From Hsuehochloa calcarea (lineage: Eukaryota > Streptophyta > Magnoliopsida > Poales > Poaceae): DNA of 64,000 nucleotides. The notes beneath the pieces were generated by a model. That model had not been told where the DNA came from, ran no database searches, and worked only from the letters and a program-made list of their open reading frames with translations. The stretch lies in the NCBI GenBank assembly GCA_036346395.1, contig CM070599.1, positions 3,153,232 through 3,217,231 of the forward strand, in the 5' to 3' direction. Positions 44,178 through 55,419 of this stretch are shown here, piece by piece; positions within the stretch are counted from its first letter, which is position 1, and each line of letters begins with the position of its first letter. The position numbers were made by a program, and so were the translations under genes.

Positions 44178-45030
44178 GTGGGAAGGCCGGATACATTCAG
44201 CCTCGTATTCTTCATGCTGAGGGTCTGTCTCCCATTCCCCGGTCATGCCGCGATGCCCTCGCTGATCCTCACTGGCGTCGCGCCATGGAAGAAGAATATG
44301 CCGCCTTCATGGACAATAACACTTGGGAGCTTGTCCCTCGGCCCGCCAATGCCAACGTGGTCACTGGAAAATGGGTTTTCAAACATAAATTCCATGCTGA
44401 TGGTTCGCTGGAGAGATACAAAGCTCGTTGGGTTCTTCGTGGCTTCACTCAACGCCCCGGTATTGACTACGATGAAACCTTCAGTCCTGTTGTCAAGCCG
44501 CCATCGTCCCGCCTGTCCTCTCACTATAGCTCGCTCCGGGATTGGCCGATTCATCAACTTGACGTCAAGAATGCCTTCCTTCAAGGGACCCTCTCAGAGA
44601 CTGTGTACTGCTTCCAGCCAACCGGATTCACCAACTCTGCTCTCCCTCAGCATGTTTGCAGACTCAACAAATCCGTTTATGGCCTGAAGCAAGCTCCCGT
44701 GCATAAATGCGGTACCGCTGCATCATTCCCCGCCTCTCCTAGGGTTCATGGCTTCGCTCGGAACACTCTCTCTTTGTTTACCGCCATGGTTCGTGAGGCA
44801 TCCTATCTGGCGCTTTACGTGGGCGATATTATTCTCACGCCTCCTCCCAGCTGACTTCTCCGAAGTTATTGATGCTCGATGAAGGAGTTCGCCATGAAGG
44901 ACCTTGGCCCTCTTCATCATTTTCTTGGCATGGCGATTCGTGACGAGGTGACTCTTTATTCCTCTCTCAACGTCGGTATGCTTCGGACATTTTGACTCGT
45001 CATAGCATGGCTGATTGCAAACCATGCTCC
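44178..45030 (+). pseudogene. Copia reverse transcriptase with altered active site
   Basis: Frame 44063-44854 reads FMDNNTWELVPRP, GKWVFKHKFHADGSLERYKA, LDVKNAFLQGTLSETVY and YGLKQAPVHKC, but the catalytic box is YVGDIIL where YVDD is required. FAMKDLGPLHHFLGM continues in another frame from about 44888. The enzyme would be inactive even without the frame breaks. Confidence 0.85.
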
Positions 45031-45539
45031 ACTCCCGTTGACACCTGTGCCAAAATATACGCCTTCTTTGGTCCTCTCATGTCTTGATCCCACGCCTTAT
45101 CGCGACCTCATGCGGTGCTCTTGATTTGACATTCACGGGCCCGACATTGCATATCTTTGTCAACAAGTTTGCCTTCACATGCACGATCCTCGGAGAGTCA
45201 TCTTATTCTTGCCAAGCGGATCCCCGCGGTATCTCGGGGGACTCTTGATCATGGCCTCGCCATTCCTCGGACTTCCCCAACACAACTTGTTGTTTACACC
45301 GAGATCTTGATTGGGCTGGTTGCGGACACGCTGTTCCACCTCCGGCTATCTTTGTATTCCTGAGGCGACCTTTGTCTCCTGGTTCTTCTAGCAGCGACCA
45401 TCGCCTCTCGCTCTAGGCCGAAATCGGTAACGGGTATTCTTAACGGCGTCGGCTGAAGCTTCTTAGTCTGCTGGCGGCCTTCTCCAGAACTCCATCATCC
45501 TCTTGACAAGGCACGCCTCGTCATCTGCGACAATGTGAG

Positions 45540-45760
45540 CGCCGTCTACCTCTCCACCAACCTGCGGCACCATGTCCAGCACCAAACATGTGGAGATCGA
45601 CCTCCATTTCGTCCGAGAACGTGTTGCTATTGGTGCTGTCCGTACTTCATGTACCCACTACTTCTCGGTTCTTGATGTCTTCACCAAGGGGCCGCTACCT
45701 CGATTTTTCAAGATTTTCGCTCCAATCAATGTCCATTCTTTGCGACGTTCCCTATCATGA
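45540..45760 (+). pseudogene. Copia RNase H end
   Basis: STKHVEIDLHFVRERVAIGA then SVLDVFTKGPLPRFF, the standard copia C-terminus, just before the 3' LTR. Confidence 0.8.
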
Positions 45761-45763
45761 GAA

Positions 45764-46028
45764 TGTTAGATTATCGTGGCTGTCCCTTTGGTCTTTGTGC
45801 TAGTCTATTAGATTACCGTGTCTTTGTCCCTTTGGTCTTTGTGCTAGTCTATTAGATTCTCAGGTCTTTGCTAATCCCTTTGGTCTTTGTGCTAGTCTAT
45901 TCTCGCTATTTAAGTCACTGTTAGCCACCCTATGTGGCTATGTGAACAGCCCCTAGGGCCTCTATATGTGTAATCCCCACAGTAAACATAATCAAGGATG
46001 CTAAGCCTATTGGCTTTACTGTCTATCT
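45764..46028 (+). repeat. 3' LTR of the plus-strand copia
   Basis: 265 bp, TGTTAGATTATCG to GTCTATCT, with the same three internal TTTGGTCTTTGTGCTAGTCT units as the 5' copy. Confidence 0.88.
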
Positions 46029-46087
46029 GAAGTATATGCAAACAAACAAATAGTGCAACAAGCCCACAACTCACAGGATAAACTTAC

Positions 46088-46190
46088 AGGTTCCAAGGCC
46101 ACCCCAACCTTTGTTAATTATACCTCTCTGTCTAGTCATATCGAGTGCTTTGACAATGATTTCAGTCATCTTTGCTGGATCTTGAACTGG
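46088..46190 (-). CDS. UGT80: UGT80 exon (NKGWGGLG)
   Basis: 34 codons plus one base, from PVQDPAKMTEIIVKAL to NKGWGGLGT. Acceptor TTAG, donor GTAAGTT. Confidence 0.9.
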
Positions 46191-47064
46191 CTAATAAATT
46201 GGAAAAAAAGGAGTCAATTTTCTAAAGTAGTTAACAGGGACTATCATGGTCTTTGGCTCAATAGTACTCTACAACTTCACAGTAACATTAGAATAGAACC
46301 CTAGATTCATGATTTTTAATCCTTCAAGCATGAAAGTACATGTCTAGAATCTGCCTATGCATATTGCACACTGCACAGAGCACCACAGTCAGGTAGCTCA
46401 TAATCATGGCAACAAAGTTTTGAAAAGAATGAACAAGAAAATAGTACATATGTTCAGGTGCTCATGTCATATTAAGTACCAATTTTTTTTACAATGAACC
46501 AACAAAACTTGACCTCTTCTGAGATAAAAGCATGAAACTACAATATAATGAAGTGCCTGTGTTTTAAATTATAGTTTTTTGGACATTTCTTCTACACATT
46601 GAATTTTATGTACATGTTTCTGTTGCGTAAAAGTTAAGGGTTTTCCTTAACAAAATGATTTCCTGGCATCCACACACCATATTTCTACAGAGTAAGAACT
46701 TAAACATTTGTACTTGCAATCACACAAATAACTTCTGCTATGAGATGCTGCAAAACTTCTCAGTGATAAACCAGTTTATAATTATCTGCTTTTGCAACTA
46801 GCGAAAAAGGCATGCATGAGGCAGTTTTCTGCAGTAAAACAGCCCAGCGTTTCAAAAATCCACAAGGTGCATTGACTGTCAGTGACATCAGGACAATTCA
46901 CGAAAAGATTCCATATGCAAATAATCATATATTGTTAGGCAGTTTAAACTATAGAAACAAGTGAAGGTCAACAAAATGTGCCAGCATGCACTAGATCAGA
47001 ATTGAGAAAATAACACATAAAACTGTTATGAAGTAAATATAAAGCAAGGTCAAACTGATCTTAC

Positions 47065-47195
47065 AAGGCTACCAAAACCAACATATATGGGCTTGTCACC
47101 GGCTTCAAGCCATTTCACAAGTGATTCAGGTGGTACATAGTTGGAAGCAAGATCGAGGAAGCAAAATCCAACAACATCAATCTTGGGGCCCCAGT
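47065..47195 (-). CDS. UGT80: UGT80 exon (DVVGFCFLDLASNY)
   Basis: Two bases plus 43 codons; the G from the previous exon completes GAC for DWGPKIDVVGF. Ends YVGFGSL before GTAAGATC. Confidence 0.9.
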
Positions 47196-48098
47196 CTGCA
47201 TTACAATGGATGGCAACCCGAAGTGAGTTACAGACTATTCACAAATAAAATTACTCAGTTGAGGATAAACACGGCCTGAAATTGTTTTATCAACAAGCTA
47301 CTCCATTAGAGTGATTTACCAACACACCGCCTGGACGCCTAGGCGATGCCGTGGTGCCACACGAACATGAAGAAAGAGATAAAAATGTTACAGGCAGAGG
47401 AAAAGAAAATAAAACAGGAGGAGAATAAGGGAAAAGAGAAAGTGGCCTGGCCCAGCCCATCTTGCCCGGTTGCCCCAACTACCCAACACCCTCCCTCTTC
47501 CTCAGTCCTCTCTCAACTAACCCTAGCCGCTTCCTCTCCCCAGTGCCCATCCCCATACCCCTCTCTGTCGCCCCGTGGTGGCGAACAGCGAGGGTGGTGG
47601 CGATGGCAGCAGTGATGATGAGAAGCGACATTAGCAGCGACGTTGACGACAAGCAACAATGACGGCGGCATCAGCGAGCTCTATCCCTCTCGATCAGCCT
47701 CTGTCACCATCGATCTACCTCTTAAGGTGAGGCGACCAGCTGTGGCTACCTCACCGGACCGCCTTGACGCCTAAGTGACAATTTGGCAGCACCTAATCGA
47801 CGCCTTAATAACCATGATCACAACTCCAATCATTGTCACGATATGAATATGAAAGCACCTTAATAATCAGCAGTGAAAGGTCTAAATATATGATATATCT
47901 TACCAAGCATTTCCCTAACGTTTACAGAATTAGCTACAGTAAACAGGCAGTTGAGAATTTGAGATGCTGCTAGTAAACTACTCGTCACTCACAGTTTGAA
48001 GCCCTGGTGTACATCCTTTTCCAGAACATCGATATTCGTTCTTTTCCGATTTTCCTTGGCTCCTTGCTACCATGAAATGAAATATTTCCTATATTACA

Positions 48099-48223
48099 TG
48101 TTAGAGATATATTAGAAATAGGATCTGTCTTTTGTATTTCCTTATCTGTATAGGGTATATCTCTTTGTACCCTATATACATTGTCCATCGGGCCTCTTCA
48201 ATATACACACAATATTCATAACA
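48099..48223 (+). repeat. 5' LTR of the mini-retroelement
   Basis: 125 bp from TGTTAGAG to CATAACA, with a TATA-like CCCTATATACATTG near 48170 and the primer site CGGTATCAGAGC at 48224-48235. Confidence 0.75.
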
Positions 48224-48368
48224 CGGTATCAGAGCAAAGGTTAGCGTTAGGGTTTCTTACCGCCGTCACTGCCTCCTAGCCTCCGGCCACCGCTGCCACC
48301 GCTGCCCCCAGGAGGAGCAATCTCCGCTCCCGGGGGCGGCCTCTTCGGCGTCTTCGTAGGCGTCATCC

Positions 48369-48638
48369 AACCTGTACATGCCCGACGTCGTCGCTCGCAT
48401 AGGCACCGTCGTGCAGGAGGTGATCAATCTCGGCGCAAAGGCGGTCCTCGGTGCGTGCCGGCGTACCTAAGCGCCTACCAGAGCAGCAATCCTGCGGATT
48501 ACGAGTGGTTCAACGACTTCCAAGCAGCACAACCACGCGCTGGTACAGGAGGTCAACTGGCTCAGGTCGCAGAACCCCGGCGTGAAGATCATCTACGCCG
48601 ACTACTACAATGCCGCCATGCAAGTCTTCCAGAAACCG
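48369..48638 (+). pseudogene. Captured GDSL esterase/lipase fragment
   Basis: Three consecutive pieces match the middle of plant GDSL lipases: VVARIGTVVQEVINLGAKAV (48384-48443), AYLSAYQSSNPADY (about 48460-48500) and ALVQEVNWLRSQNPGVKIIY followed by ADYYNA (about 48537-48610). They are separated by small deletions where the glycine/cysteine-rich VPGC and HGCL segments should be, so each piece is in a new frame. The blocks with the catalytic Ser (GDSL) and the Asp-His pair are absent. There is no evidence that it makes an enzyme. Confidence 0.75.
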
Positions 48639-49787
48639 TTCGTATCGCTGCAGCTGGGCCACCTGGTGCTCGTCCTCCTTGAGCGGTGCCAGGGCAAGGC
48701 GCAGCCATTCAAAGCCATCCTCTCGTCCTCGCTAAGCCAATCGGTGGCTCTCTACAAGTCGATGCTCGCGTCATCCGATGGCTTTTGTGTCCCGGTTGGT
48801 GTGGCCGTGTGTCCCGATTGGTGTGGGCGTGTCGCTTCTGGGATGTCGGAGCTTCTTGCCAGGTGGAGATTGAGCCATCACGTGAGTGTAATTCTGTGCT
48901 GGGCTGTCGGTGGAAAGGATCTTTTGTGGGTTGGGCCATCACGTTGCTTCAAACGGGTGCACGATCTTGCTGCTGGTTGTGGCTGGGAAGTGCTAGTGCA
49001 ATTTGAGCAAATTTGGTGCAGACTGCTACTCTACTTGGGCTATTACGTTTTTTATTGGGCTGCTGATGGTTGGAGACTTGGTGAGAGTTGATGATGGCTC
49101 GATTGTGACTGGCTATTCCTGTTGCTGCTAGTTATCCTTAGATTTTTCTTTCTTTGTGTCATTTTTTCCGCTACGTCCATCCAAGTCCGTACCACTCTAT
49201 CTTTAAGTTTGTCTAAGTCATGCGAGTCCACAAATTTATCGTCAGTCATAGAAGTATAGGAATTCTCTTTTGCATGGTAGCAGCCGCTGCTCTTTTCTTT
49301 GAGCCGCTGCAGATCCGCCACCCAAGTTTTAAAGCCACCACGCTTCTCCCGCACTACGTCTTCGTTGTGCTTCTCGTGCAACACAATATTCATAACATTA
49401 CATATGGTGTTGGTGATTGTGACTTTGTTCAAAGTTGCATTTGCAGCTATTGCTGATCCACATCGCCATGCGTAGATGGAGAACGTTGGCCTATTTGGCC
49501 AAATGGACCAGGTAGGCTGGTACTAACTTCACTTTATTATGCCCATTTGTATATTTGTGCATGGAAACAACTTTCTTTTTTTTGCCATGTAACTTTTAGA
49601 TTCGCTCTAATCAAGCTTCTCATTTAAATTTGAAGAGTGTTTAACACCAGAAAATGGGGTTAAAAGAAATCATAGGACCATATTAATACCTGCAAACTTT
49701 GGCAACTAATGCAACAAAAGAAAATGACAAGGTTAAGCATGATCTGAAGAGGACATGCATAAAATTTCAGCTCAAACTATCACGGAC

Positions 49788-49965
49788 CTTTCGGTTTTGG
49801 AACAAGGTGAGGACTCCAGATGTATCCATGAGGAACGTCATTCCCAGAACCCTGTGCACCACTTAGGTATGTTACTGGACGCAGCTTCAATTTTTTCTTC
49901 CTAAATTCATTTATCATATCCCGTATTCCAAGCCAAATCATAGAGTCAACAATTTGGTATGAAAG
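49788..49965 (-). CDS. UGT80: UGT80 exon (LSYQIVDSMIWLG)
   Basis: 59 codons plus one base. Reads SYQIVDSMIWLGIRDMINEF, KLRPVTYLSGAQGSG and GYIWSPHLVPKPK. Acceptor TGCAG, donor GTCCGTG, slightly weak. Confidence 0.9.
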
Positions 49966-50682
49966 CTGCAAATATAGAAAATCATTAGAAGATTAGTTAT
50001 CAGATCACATGAGCAAAAAAAAAACTATATTGTAAGAAATTATATCTCGGGCATCCAATTCAAGTATAGATTTTCAAGAAGATGCTTGAGGCCAGTTAGG
50101 TTGAGCTTAAGCTTCTAGTTGCAAAAGATGAATCCAACCACACTGCATTTCAGCAACTGACAAGAAAGATAAACTCAGCGTTGTAACACGTAATGCACAT
50201 TGATGGAGTTTGGCCCTGCAATCCTGCAATCCCCCAAATATGCTCACTTATGCAACTAAAGAAGGGTGTGCATTAAGTTGAGCATGACATGAGAAACACC
50301 ATACCCAAATAAAACCACAAATCCTACCGTTAGATTGTCATGAATAGAGCAGTTAAGTGATTTCAGATATCACATCAAAGTAAAGGATGGCAAGTAAAAT
50401 GTATTGTTGTCAAAAAGCACCTAATGCTTATACGTAAGAGGCCCTGATGACAGTACCGAGAAAATAAGAATCTGATAGTTGGAAAGAAAATTCATTTGAA
50501 AGCGATTACAAAGAAGAAACGTAAAATTAATTTATGAAAATAAAACGTAAAAGCAAATAGTAGGGCACATACTTGAACAAGGAACAAGTTAATAGCTATA
50601 AATAGAACAAATTCCTGATTGAAAGAAATATGAGGTTTCCAGCTACCTTTTTTGCATTTATTTTCATCAATTGGCACATTTT

Positions 50683-52445
50683 TTTTGGGAAGTGCAAAAG
50701 CTTTGCCCATCTTTTCATTAAGTAGAAAAACTGAAACTAGAACAGTGCAAATACAAGGTGAAAGCAAAAACCTTAAGACGACCAGGAGCACGACCAACCA
50801 GAGAAATCTAAACGATAGAGACTACAGGAAGACGGCTGTCGCACCCAACAAACACATTACGGTGAACAGTGAATGACCGAAAACGAGGTAAAAAGGTTAA
50901 ATTACTTTGCTCCATGGGCGTCTCCCGTCCACTCGCCGCCGCCATGCACCAACAGCAGTGCTCGTTATGAATACGAACAAGAAACTGATTGATAGTAGCG
51001 GCGACATTCTTCAAAATCCTTTGGTTGCGCTCTTTCCAGATCAACAAAGAGACGAGAATTATGCACGAGTCGATTTCCTTCCTGCGATGCTTTGGTTCTG
51101 AGTTCCTTGCTGCAATCCAATGATCTTGACGGGTGGTCTAGCCAACAGGAACTACGGCTCGAAACCCGACCAAACTTAAGAACCGCGCCCAAACTTGTCC
51201 TGTTATCGCACATCCAACTAGAATGTGGTCAATGGTTTCCTGCCCATGCCCGCAAAACACACAAACACCTTGGTTTTCCAATCCTCAGCGATTTAGGCGG
51301 TCGGCTATCCAACAGCGACGGCGGATCGCTAGCCAAATGAAAACTTTGCATTTGAGTGGAACCCGTGCTTTCCAGATGGCCTCGGCGCAAGGAAATGAAA
51401 GCAAGCCAATGAAGAACGTTCTGTCACCAAGTCGACCTCGTCCTGAGTCAGTTAGATTGACTGCAGTTTATCCCATAACCGTAGGAATTCTGGTATGCTA
51501 ACGTCAGATCCACGTATGCCCTATCAGGGCGTGAGCTACCGTTCTTTGCTTCCGAGTTGATAGTTTGACCATCTTTGCAATGGTTGGCGCCAGGCCATGA
51601 ATGGAGCGGCCGTCAAGCCAACGGTCCTCCCAGATGAAATAATTCTCGCCGTTGCCAACTCTGAGTAGAACCAAAGCTTTGAACGTGTTTTCCTTCACTC
51701 GGCTGGTTTGATTGTGCAATCTTCCCCAAGGCCTCGCTGACCACGACCGCTGCAGCCATTGCCAGCGAATACAAAGAGCACATACTAGGACGACTAAGTT
51801 TGGTAAGCCGAGTCCCCCAAGATGGCGAGGACGTCAAACAGAAGATCATGCCACTAAGCAATGCCCACCCGCGACATTCTGTGATCCTTTCCAAAGAAAC
51901 GCTAGACGCCTTTTATCGATTTCTTTGATTACCGAGGGGGTGAGGGCCATGAAAGTGTACACTGACATTGCTGACAACACTGCCTGAACCAGTACAAGAC
52001 GTCCCCCTTGAGAGAGCATACTAGTCTGCCAAGCTTGAAGGCGGTTAGCGACCGTATCCAGGAGAGGTTGGAAATCTGCCCGGGAAGGTTTTCTCAGGGT
52101 GAGAGGTAAGCTCAGGTATTTGCATGGAAAAGTAGCGATGTTGCATTGCAAACTGTCGGTGATGAGCTGGATATCATGGTCGTTGCACCGAATAGGCGTG
52201 AAAGAGTCTTGGCCAGGTTGGTTCGTAGGCCCAAAGCTTCGCCAAAGAGCTGGAGAATTTCTTTGAAGGCTAGCAGGTCTGAACTGACCAGAGTTCAAAA
52301 CACGACTGCATCATCTGCATACAAGGACAGCTAGTGTGGTAAACCTTGGCGCCCACTAATCGGATCGAGCAATGCTGCATTTTCCGCGGCAAGGCACAGA
52401 CTATTGAGAACGTCCATAGCGATGATAAACACATTGACAAATCAC
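50683..52445 (-). mobile_element. LINE (L1-type), 5'-truncated
   Basis: Minus strand, order as in plant LINE ORF2: palm box YADDAVVF (about 52325-52300), ATFPCKYLSLPLTLRKP, MLSQGGRLVLVQAVLSAMSV, FLWKGSQNVAGGHCLVAW (about 52150-51850), then the zf-RVT zone ENYFIWEDRWLDG (about 51640) and IWKERNQRILKNVAATINQF (about 51040-50985). It ends AATGAAAAGATGGGCAAAGC and an A run at about 50683. Multiple frameshifts. Confidence 0.8.
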
Positions 52446-52489
52446 AAATCAAAGGCCAGCCTTGCCAATCAGTTTTACCAATATAGGGC

Positions 52490-54640
52490 CAATCAACACA
52501 GTATACCCAATCAACTCCAACCCTAGAAGTAAAGCAAGACGGAGAGGAGAGAACGGATCGGGTCTATTGGAGAGGGAAAACATACCTCCGCCACCGCCGC
52601 CCCTCTCAGTCGCCTTCCACTCTCCACCGCCAGCGCCTCCCCTCAGGCAAGCTTTGATTTGCGCTGTTGCTTCTTCCTCTATGACCTACGCTGCATCTCC
52701 TCTGATTTGCTTTGCTGCTGCTGCCGCCTCTCCCACTTCCACTCTCCAGTCTCCACCGCCTCTGCTTTGCCGCCGCCTCTCCCCCTTGCACTCTCCGGTC
52801 TCCACCACCGCCGCTGCTTTGCCGTCGCCTCTCCCCATTCCACTCTCCACCGCCGCCTCTCCCCTTTCCACTTCTCTAAGACCGCCGCCCCTCTTGGTCA
52901 ACGACTCAGCTCTGATTTGCCTCTGCTGCGTCTTCTTGATTCTCGCTTTGTGTCCATATCCTCACGAGTTGCTCACTCTTGCTTCTTACGCCTCATGATG
53001 CTTTGCTTCTTGGCTTCTTCTTTCGCGATGCTTTGCTTGGCTTGGCTTCTTCGCTCGCCACTGCTGGTACTTTGTGTTTGTTACTTGCTGCAATTTTTCA
53101 TTTATACAGCTCATGTGCTTACAGATGTCTCGACAAGATGGCCAAGCTGCGGAGAGCGGTGAAACTTATGATCCATCCAAGGATCCGAAGAGGAAAGCCA
53201 AGTCGAAGGACCTGGGATGGAAATATGGATTTTGGCCGACTGAAGACAAGGATCTGGTGCAATGTTCCCTTTGTGGGAAACAAGTGCACTCAGGAATCAA
53301 GAGGTTAAAGCAACATCTCATTAGCGGTTTTGGGGATATTCTTAAGTGCCCCAACACAACTACTGAGATCATGAGAGAAATGCAAGCATGGATGAACAAG
53401 ACCGCACGAAAGGTGTCGATCAACATTGAAGACAGTGGAGGGGACGAGGCTAGTGGTGACAATGAACTCTAGGAAGTACAACAACAACAAGCAGCATCCT
53501 CCAAGGCCTCTCGTCCATCTACAAGTCTCACATCTCCATCTTCTGGGACAGCATCCAAAAGGAAGGCTGCTGCTGCTACCTTGTTCATAAAGCCAGCACC
53601 ACCGAAGCAAGCTAAAATTCTCACAATGCTATTGAAGTCTCCTGAAGAAGTAGTAAGACTAAGACATACCACGGGGTTAACCAACTCAGCATGTATAGGA
53701 GTGGAAAGAGCAAGAAAGGCATACGGCGATCAAGTACATTGCTAAGTTCTTCTATGAGAACGACATTCCATTCAATGCCGCAAACACAAGGAGCTATGAG
53801 GAGATGGTTGAAGCAATTGGGCAGTATGGGCATGGGCTGAAGCCGGCTAGTTATCATGAGTTGAGGGTTCCATTGCTAGAGGAGGAAAGGATGGAAGTAA
53901 GCCGGTTGAGGGCTAAGCATGAGTTGTCTTGGACAAATTATGGTTGCTCATTGATGTCAGATGCATGGTCAGATAAGAGGGGAAGGCACTTGATCAATTT
54001 CCTTGTCAATAGTCTAGATGGGACTTTCTTCTTGGGTCAGTTGATGCATCAAGTCGGTACATGATGCTAAATATTTGGCTGATTTACTTGAGAAATATAT
54101 TAATGAGATCGGTGTTGAGAAAGTTGTTCAAGTAATCACTGACAATGGAGCTAACTACAAGGCAGCTGGAAAGCTTCTAATGGAGAGATTCCCTAGTCTA
54201 TATTGGACAGCGTGTGCTACCCATTGTTTGGACCTTATGCTTGAGGGCATTGGTGGTGTGGTGGAGTTCAAGGGCTGGATTGCCAAAGCAAGGCATGTGA
54301 CAACATTCATCTATAGGCATTTGAGGCTTCTCGATGCAATGAGGGAGTTGACGGGTGGGAGAGATCTTGTGAGGCCCGCGGCTACTCGGTTTGCGACCTC
54401 TTTCTACACTTTGCAAAGTATGTATAGGCATAGAGATGCTTGGAGAAAGCTCTTTTACTGAGGATTGGTGTAGCTCCAAATTGGGGTAAACTCAAACTTG
54501 GAAGAATGTGTCCGATGTTGTGCTCTCTACAACATTTTGGAATGTTGTGGAAGATTGCATAAGAGCATCACACCCCATTCTTATTGTGTTGAGGCTTGTT
54601 GATGGTGATGAGAAACCCGCAATGGCGGAGCTTACAATGG
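52490..54640 (+). mobile_element. hAT transposon remnant (transposase-bearing, right end missing)
   Basis: It holds a CT-rich leader (52570-53100) and a broken hAT transposase. The C-terminal dimerisation region and right terminus are not seen; near 54640 the sequence changes to other LTR-type DNA. The left terminus is uncertain. Confidence 0.6.
53125..54461 (+). pseudogene. hAT transposase (BED finger + DUF659-type core), frameshifted
   Basis: ATG at 53125 follows a good acceptor (TTACAG). First frame to 53472 contains a BED-type finger: CSLCGKQVHSGIKRLKQH. Next frames give FYENDIPFNAANTRSYEEMV (about 53750), GCSLMSDAWSDKRGRHLINF (about 53945), VVQVITDNGANYKAAGKLL (about 54122), CATHCLDLMLEGIG and RPAATRFATSFYTLQSM (about 54373). 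This is the usual plant hAT order up to about two-thirds of the protein. A stop at 53470 and frame changes near 53740 and 54065 disable it. Confidence 0.85.
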
Positions 54641-54689
54641 CTATGGATATGTGCAAGGAGAAGCTCAAGGAGAACCCACTACTGTTGCT

Positions 54690-55180
54690 TCTGCATCTCC
54701 CTCGACACTGGTGGTCGACCTGTGCTACCTCGACTACGACGACCTTCCTCAACTACGGCAATCTCGACATCAATTTCATGCTACATCGATGTTATCTTCG
54801 CCTATGGCGAGCTCTTCTTCACAAGCAATCCTACTTCGATAACTACCTCAATGGTAGACAACTTCATCATCGACTCTTTGCATGGCACTACTCGTCGACT
54901 TCTACTCCAGCTTGAGCATCCCCGTCGTCTTCTCCAGCCTAAGCGTCTGTGACGCTCCCGCTCCGACTACGGGAGGATGAGTACATGTCTTGTATAGCAA
55001 GATTATTAGGGATAGAATAGAATCAATTAGGATTTGTATCCGATATGGTTCCTTCCATATCCTAGTAGTCTTCCATATTTCTAGTAGATTGACTAGATCT
55101 CTAAGTCATCTTGTACTCTATATATATGTCCTCCGAGGCTTAAGAAATACATCCAATTATTCCAACTATGCTATCTTCCT
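54690..55180 (+). mobile_element. Probable LTR-retroelement 3' remnant
   Basis: GACTACGGGAGGATG near 54965 resembles a polypurine tract, followed by an LTR-like AT-rich stretch with TATA-like CTCTATATATATGTC and a polyadenylation-like ending to about 55180. No partner LTR was found. Confidence 0.35.
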
Positions 55181-55268
55181 ACACACACCAGTTGGCAGCA
55201 TGGGTGGATATCAAGAGATGGTAGTGGTAAATATTTTCTGAAAATAAGTAAATACAATGTAAACTCAC

Positions 55269-55326
55269 TCGATATCCAGCCGATTGTTTCACACGAGAAA
55301 GAGGATGAGGAAATTCACTAGTTGGC
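55269..55326 (-). CDS. UGT80: UGT80 exon (PTSEFPHPLSRVKQ)
   Basis: One base plus 19 codons, PTSEFPHPLSRVKQSAGYR, with acceptor TCAG and donor GTGAGTT. Confidence 0.9.
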
Positions 55327-55419
55327 CTGAACAAGCAGCATAAGTTAGATCTCCAAATGACAACATGCCACAGCAAATGTGTGCTCTTCAAAGAGGAAGC
55401 AGAAACAACAGTGACTCAC

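Larger units (their letters stand above)
40528..46028 (+). mobile_element. Copia LTR retrotransposon, plus strand (5.5 kb)
   Basis: Flanked by GAAGT at 40523-40527 and 46029-46033. LTRs are 40528-40791 and 45764-46028. The primer site TGGTATCGAAGAC starts at 40792. Copia domain order follows: gag remnant (about 41300-42400), pre-integrase and integrase (42540-43660), RT (44280-45030) and RNase H (45540-45760). Every domain is frame-broken. It lies antisense to UGT80 in the intron between the fifth and sixth exons listed. Confidence 0.9.
48099..49397 (+). mobile_element. 1.3-kb retroelement carrying a GDSL lipase gene fragment
   Basis: Flanked by TTACA on both sides (48094-48098 and 49398-49402). 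A 125-bp LTR-like start, TGTTAGAGATATATTAG to TTCATAACA (48099-48223), is followed directly by CGGTATCAGAGC, a copia-type primer site. The right end is only the last 17 bp of the same LTR (ACACAATATTCATAACA, 49381-49397). No gag-pol domains occur between. Instead there is a host-derived GDSL lipase fragment (48369-48638) and an unrecognised stretch to 49380. Confidence 0.75.
47196..49787 (-). other. UGT80 intron with repeats and a mini-retroelement
   Basis: Besides the element at 48099-49397, 47310-47820 is a repeat-like block whose borders share CCGCCTGGACGCCTA and CCGCCTTGACGCCTA. No host exon is seen. Confidence 0.6.
49966..55268 (-). other. UGT80 intron (5.3 kb) with LINE, hAT and LTR remnants
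   Basis: GT at 55268 and AG at 49966 on the minus strand. Nearly all of it beyond 50683 is made of transposon remnants listed separately; 49966-50682 shows nothing recognisable. Confidence 0.7.

Noticed and set aside
48582..49091. 169-codon plus-strand ORF as a host gene
   Set aside because: It starts within the captured GDSL fragment and runs into unrecognised sequence inside the mini-retroelement; no evidence that it is translated.
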